Assembly: GCA_937895775.1 (NCBI GenBank) | Contig: CALBLD010000349.1 | Coordinates: forward strand, 1-8,426 | Source of the DNA: an uncultured Clostridia bacterium | GTDB lineage: Bacteria; Bacillota; Clostridia; Oscillospirales; CAG-272 | Reading direction: 5' to 3' | Length of the DNA stretch: 8,426 nucleotides | Part shown: one piece after another, positions 6,402-8,426 of the stretch | How positions within the stretch are numbered: the first letter of the stretch is position 1 | Layout of the letters: every line of letters starts with the position of its first letter | The notes under the pieces: model-generated | What the model was told of the DNA's origin: nothing | Databases searched by the model: none | The model's input: only the letters and a program-made list of their open reading frames with translations | Position numbers and translations under genes: made by a program

Positions 6402-7700
6402 TTATTTTTCTGCTTTCCCCGAGAGAATCACATTATAAAGCAGAATTGCCGCATCCGCACGCGTCATCGATGCCTGCGCAACCGTTAGTTCGTCCGTCGG
6501 GATTATTCCCTCGGACACGAGCGCAAGAACAGCCTTTGCCTCGGTCTCGCTGAGGTAAGGCAGATCGGATACCGATGCCGCGACCGCATCATCCGGTGTT
6601 ATATTCATGATTTTTGTCAGCATAAGCGACGCCTCGGAAAGAGTCACTGCCTTATCGGGCATCATCATCAGACCGACCGGAGTTTCGATCCCGTCGATCC
6701 ATTTTTCTTTTTCGGCTTTTAACACATACGAGCGAAGATATCCGGGGATTGCCGTATCATCGACAAAGGATGTTTTTCCGTCGGTCGAATAGTCGGCGGA
6801 AATACCCGCCGTATTCATTGCAAGTGCCAGAAATTCCGCTCTTGACATTTCTCCGTTCGGGTCGAAATAATAATTTCCGCCGATCGCCTTTCCGATTATG
6901 ATTTTACGTTCGGCAAGCTTTACCGCCGCAAGCTCGGCTTTACTGCCGTCAAGATCACAATACTTTATATCTGTCGAAGACTTTTCGACGTTAAGAACCA
7001 CTGTGATCTTCTCACCCTTGTTTCCGCACGAATCGATTATCCGATAGACGAAGCTGTCTTTACCGGAGAAACCCTCAAGCGGGCAATAAACATATTCTCC
7101 CGAGGTGCTGTCAAGTATGCGGAGCGTCCCGTTTTTGGGATATGATGTTACACGGAAGCTGAGTCGATCCCCCTCCGGATCGTTGCCCTCAAGTCTCGAA
7201 TAGAGCGGAACATTTTCGACGGTTGCCTTTGTGAAATACCCATCCTCCGGAACAGCCGCGGTCGGAGCAAAATTCAGCGTTTTCAGCAGTGTGAGCGAGC
7301 AGGTCAGAGCGATCGGCTGTGACGAGGATACCGTTCCGAAGGTAAAGCTGCACGACAGCTCACCCGCATTTTTGGGTACAAACGAAAGTTTTGATATCGC
7401 TTTTCTCGATATCACCTGCCCTACCATTACAGGTGTTGCGGAAAGATAGAGCGTGCCGCTTTCGGCGGACGGCAGAGAAAGGACGGTTATACTGTTTATT
7501 TTTCGTATACCGACAGCCTCCTCGAACTCCTCCGGAGCAAACGCAAGCGGGTGCGATGACATTCCCGTTTTATACATTGTCATTTTTGCCGCAATGACGT
7601 CAAGTCCTCCCGATATACGTTCCGATCCGGCAGACACGGGCAAGACCGCGACCGCACAGAAAACAACAAGTGCAAGGAGCAACGAAATGATCTTTTTCAT
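6402..7700 (-). CDS. Secreted S-layer-homology (SLH) domain protein with Ig/cadherin-like modules
   Basis: This is a 432-residue predicted surface protein. Residues 1-24 form a type I signal peptide (MKKIISLLLALVVFCAVAVL, cleavage after VSA-24). Residues about 65-142 form a beta-rich module (SITVLSLPSAESGTLYL... LSFVPKNAG... CSFTF). A second module at about 145-238 has the cadherin/Ig-like pattern PKNGTLRI...GEYVYCPLEGFSGKDSFVYRI. Three SLH-type modules follow: about 258-300 (FDPNGEMSRAEFLALAM), 311-368 (SFVDDTAIPGYLRSYVLKAEK, MMMPDKAVTLSEA) and 376-426 (SEGIIPTDELTVAQ, MTRADAAILLY). SLH domains normally attach proteins to pyruvylated secondary wall polymer. The second module has LSEA in place of the usual TRAE, so it may bind weakly. 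An in-frame ATG at 7718 exists, but the GGAGG site at 7707-7711 selects the start at 7700. Monocistronic. The ligand or partner of the beta modules is unknown. Confidence 0.88.
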   Translation of the reverse strand: MKKIISLLLALVVFCAVAVLPVSAGSERISGGLDVIAAKMTMYKTGMSSHPLAFAPEEFEEAVGIRKINSITVLSLPSAESGTLYLSATPVMVGQVISRKAISKLSFVPKNAGELSCSFTFGTVSSSQPIALTCSLTLLKTLNFAPTAAVPEDGYFTKATVENVPLYSRLEGNDPEGDRLSFRVTSYPKNGTLRILDSTSGEYVYCPLEGFSGKDSFVYRIIDSCGNKGEKITVVLNVEKSSTDIKYCDLDGSKAELAAVKLAERKIIIGKAIGGNYYFDPNGEMSRAEFLALAMNTAGISADYSTDGKTSFVDDTAIPGYLRSYVLKAEKEKWIDGIETPVGLMMMPDKAVTLSEASLMLTKIMNITPDDAVAASVSDLPYLSETEAKAVLALVSEGIIPTDELTVAQASMTRADAAILLYNVILSGKAEK

Positions 7701-7706
7701 TATTGA

Positions 7707-7711
7707 CCTCC
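7707..7711 (-). promoter_or_regulatory. Ribosome binding site for the SLH-protein gene
   Basis: GGAGG on the minus strand ends 6 nt before the ATG at 7700-7698 and selects MKKIIS as the N-terminus. The alternative upstream ATG at 7718 overlaps this region and would give an unusual MIRRSI extension ahead of the signal peptide. Confidence 0.85.
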
Positions 7712-7740
7712 GAATCAATCATAATCAACCGTTCAGTCAG

Positions 7741-7769
7741 TTGTGAATGTATTTTGAGCTTTTTGTCAA
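7741..7769 (-). promoter_or_regulatory. Candidate promoter for the SLH-protein gene
   Basis: A perfect TTGACA -35 box lies on the minus strand at 7769-7764. The hexamer 17 nt downstream (TCACAA at 7746-7741) is a poor -10 match, and 16- or 18-nt spacing is no better. The -35 box is 38 bp from the oppositely facing rlu promoter, the same geometry as the argS/esterase pair. The gene must be read from this region, but the -10 is unresolved and may depend on an activator or another sigma factor. Confidence 0.3.
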
Positions 7770-7807
7770 AAAAATATTCCTTTCACAGAAAGTTCAGAGA
7801 AATTTAA

Positions 7808-7836
7808 TTGCAAAAAATTCTTTTATATGCTAAAAT
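7808..7836 (+). promoter_or_regulatory. Sigma-A promoter for the pseudouridine synthase gene
   Basis: TTGCAA at 7808-7813, 17-nt spacer, TAAAAT at 7831-7836, with TGC just upstream as an extended -10. Transcription should begin near 7843, leaving a short leader of about 21 nt. Confidence 0.85.
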
Positions 7837-7850
7837 GATAAAAACGAAGC

Positions 7851-7855
7851 GGGGG
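7851..7855 (+). promoter_or_regulatory. G-rich ribosome binding site of the pseudouridine synthase gene
   Basis: GGGGG, 8 nt before the ATG at 7864, is the only plausible ribosome site. It is a less usual variant of the AGGAGG/GGAGG sites seen for other genes in the window, pairing with the CCUCC of 16S rRNA through G-C and G-U pairs. Confidence 0.7.
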
Positions 7856-7863
7856 CATATTAT

Positions 7864-8426
7864 ATGGAGATCAGAATCGGAGCGGAATCGGACGGCAAGC
7901 GGCTTTCCGACTATCTTTCGGTCTGCCTCGGCTTATCGCGTCGTTCGGTTTCCGCACTGAAAAAGCTTGACCACGGTATAATGCTCAACGGCAGGCGTGT
8001 CACGGTTGCCGCGACGGTACACACGGATGATCTGCTCGTCCTCGCATGCGAGGACGAAGAATCGGCGGAGAATATCATTCCGACCGAGCTTCCTCTCGAC
8101 ATCATTTACGAGGATGCCGATATCATTGCGCTGAACAAGCCGCCCAAAATGCCGACTCACCCGTCACACGGTCATTATACCGACACCCTTGCAAACGCAC
8201 TTGCCTTCTACTATGCGCAGAAAGGAACCCCATTTGTATTCCGCGTCATAAACCGTCTTGACCGTGACACCAGCGGGATCGTACTTGTTGCGAAAAACCG
8301 ACATTCGGCTTACAGGCTTTCGGAGGAGATCGGGAAAAGAGAAGTCGGAAAATGCTATCTTGCGCTTACGGACAAAGGTCCTGCCGAAAAAAGCGGAAAG
8401 ATTACCGCCTACATCAGAAGAGCGAA
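7864..8426 (+). CDS. RluA-family 23S rRNA/tRNA pseudouridine synthase (3' end outside window)
   Basis: The frame opens at ATG 7864 and remains open to the window end, giving 187 codons of a protein that is usually about 290-320 residues. An S4-like RNA-binding domain occupies about 10-62 (DGKRLSDYLSVCLGLSRRSV... KKLDHGIMLNGRRVT). The catalytic domain starts with IIYEDADIIALNKPPKMPTHPS (80-101). The RluA motif II is NRLDRDTSGIVLVAKN (130-145), with Asp133 as the predicted catalytic aspartate that attacks the target uridine. Asn replaces the more common His before RLD, a substitution seen in several RluD-like Clostridia proteins. It converts uridine to pseudouridine in structured RNA; which site cannot be told from this fragment, so no rluC/rluD symbol is given. 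It has its own promoter, divergent from the SLH gene. Confidence 0.94.
   Translation, partial: MEIRIGAESDGKRLSDYLSVCLGLSRRSVSALKKLDHGIMLNGRRVTVAATVHTDDLLVLACEDEESAENIIPTELPLDIIYEDADIIALNKPPKMPTHPSHGHYTDTLANALAFYYAQKGTPFVFRVINRLDRDTSGIVLVAKNRHSAYRLSEEIGKREVGKCYLALTDKGPAEKSGKITAYIRRA

Noticed and set aside
7716..7721. TATGAT on the minus strand as a -10 for the SLH gene.
   Set aside because: Transcription would begin at or just before the Shine-Dalgarno sequence, leaving almost no leader, and no -35 lies 17 nt upstream.
1..8426. Mobile elements, CRISPR, tRNA/rRNA, toxin-antitoxin or defence systems.
   Set aside because: No transposase, integrase, repeat array, clover-leaf sequence or defence-type gene was seen. 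Nearly every base belongs to an ordinary gene or to its promoter or terminator.

Overview
The window reads as a chromosomal housekeeping segment of a low-to-moderate GC Bacillota bacterium, most likely an uncultured Clostridia (Oscillospiraceae/Christensenellales-like). The indications are a permease of a type common in Clostridia, a SpoIID/CwlD-style Amidase_3 lipoprotein, an SLH-domain surface protein, a Clostridia-style YebC and ArgRS, strong sigma-A promoters with extended -10 elements, and A/T-flanked intrinsic terminators. No 16S gene or other lineage marker is present, so the placement is an inference.

Layout, left to right. (1) 1-2115, plus strand: 3' portion of a polytopic ABC-2-like permease with a large soluble C-terminal domain; its start lies off the left edge. 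(2) 2122-2853, plus: a lipoprotein N-acetylmuramoyl-L-alanine amidase, 6 nt downstream and probably co-transcribed with the permease. (3) 2853-2894: bidirectional terminator filling the whole convergent gap. (4) 5370 down to 2896, minus: argS followed by yebC, an operon driven by a near-consensus promoter at 5437-5465. (5) 5371-5574: divergent regulatory region with two back-to-back promoters and a T-rich tract between them. (6) 5575-6351, plus: EstA/esterase-D type alpha/beta hydrolase. (7) 6359-6395: perfect 37-nt palindrome, second bidirectional terminator. (8) 7700 down to 6402, minus: secreted protein with Ig/cadherin-like modules and three SLH modules. (9) 7701-7863: divergent regulatory region. 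(10) 7864 to the right edge, plus: RluA-family pseudouridine synthase, cut off at the window end.

The genes fall into two functional groups: cell envelope (permease, amidase, SLH protein) and translation (ArgRS, YebC, RNA pseudouridine synthase), plus one esterase. Transcription units alternate in direction, with two convergent junctions closed by compact hairpins and two divergent junctions carrying promoters. Both large intergenic regions (about 204 and 163 bp) are accounted for by promoters and leaders. I found no phage, transposon, CRISPR, tRNA, rRNA, toxin-antitoxin or defence genes, and no convincing undescribed system. The items most worth a second look are the permease-amidase pair and the start-site corrections imposed by the promoters.
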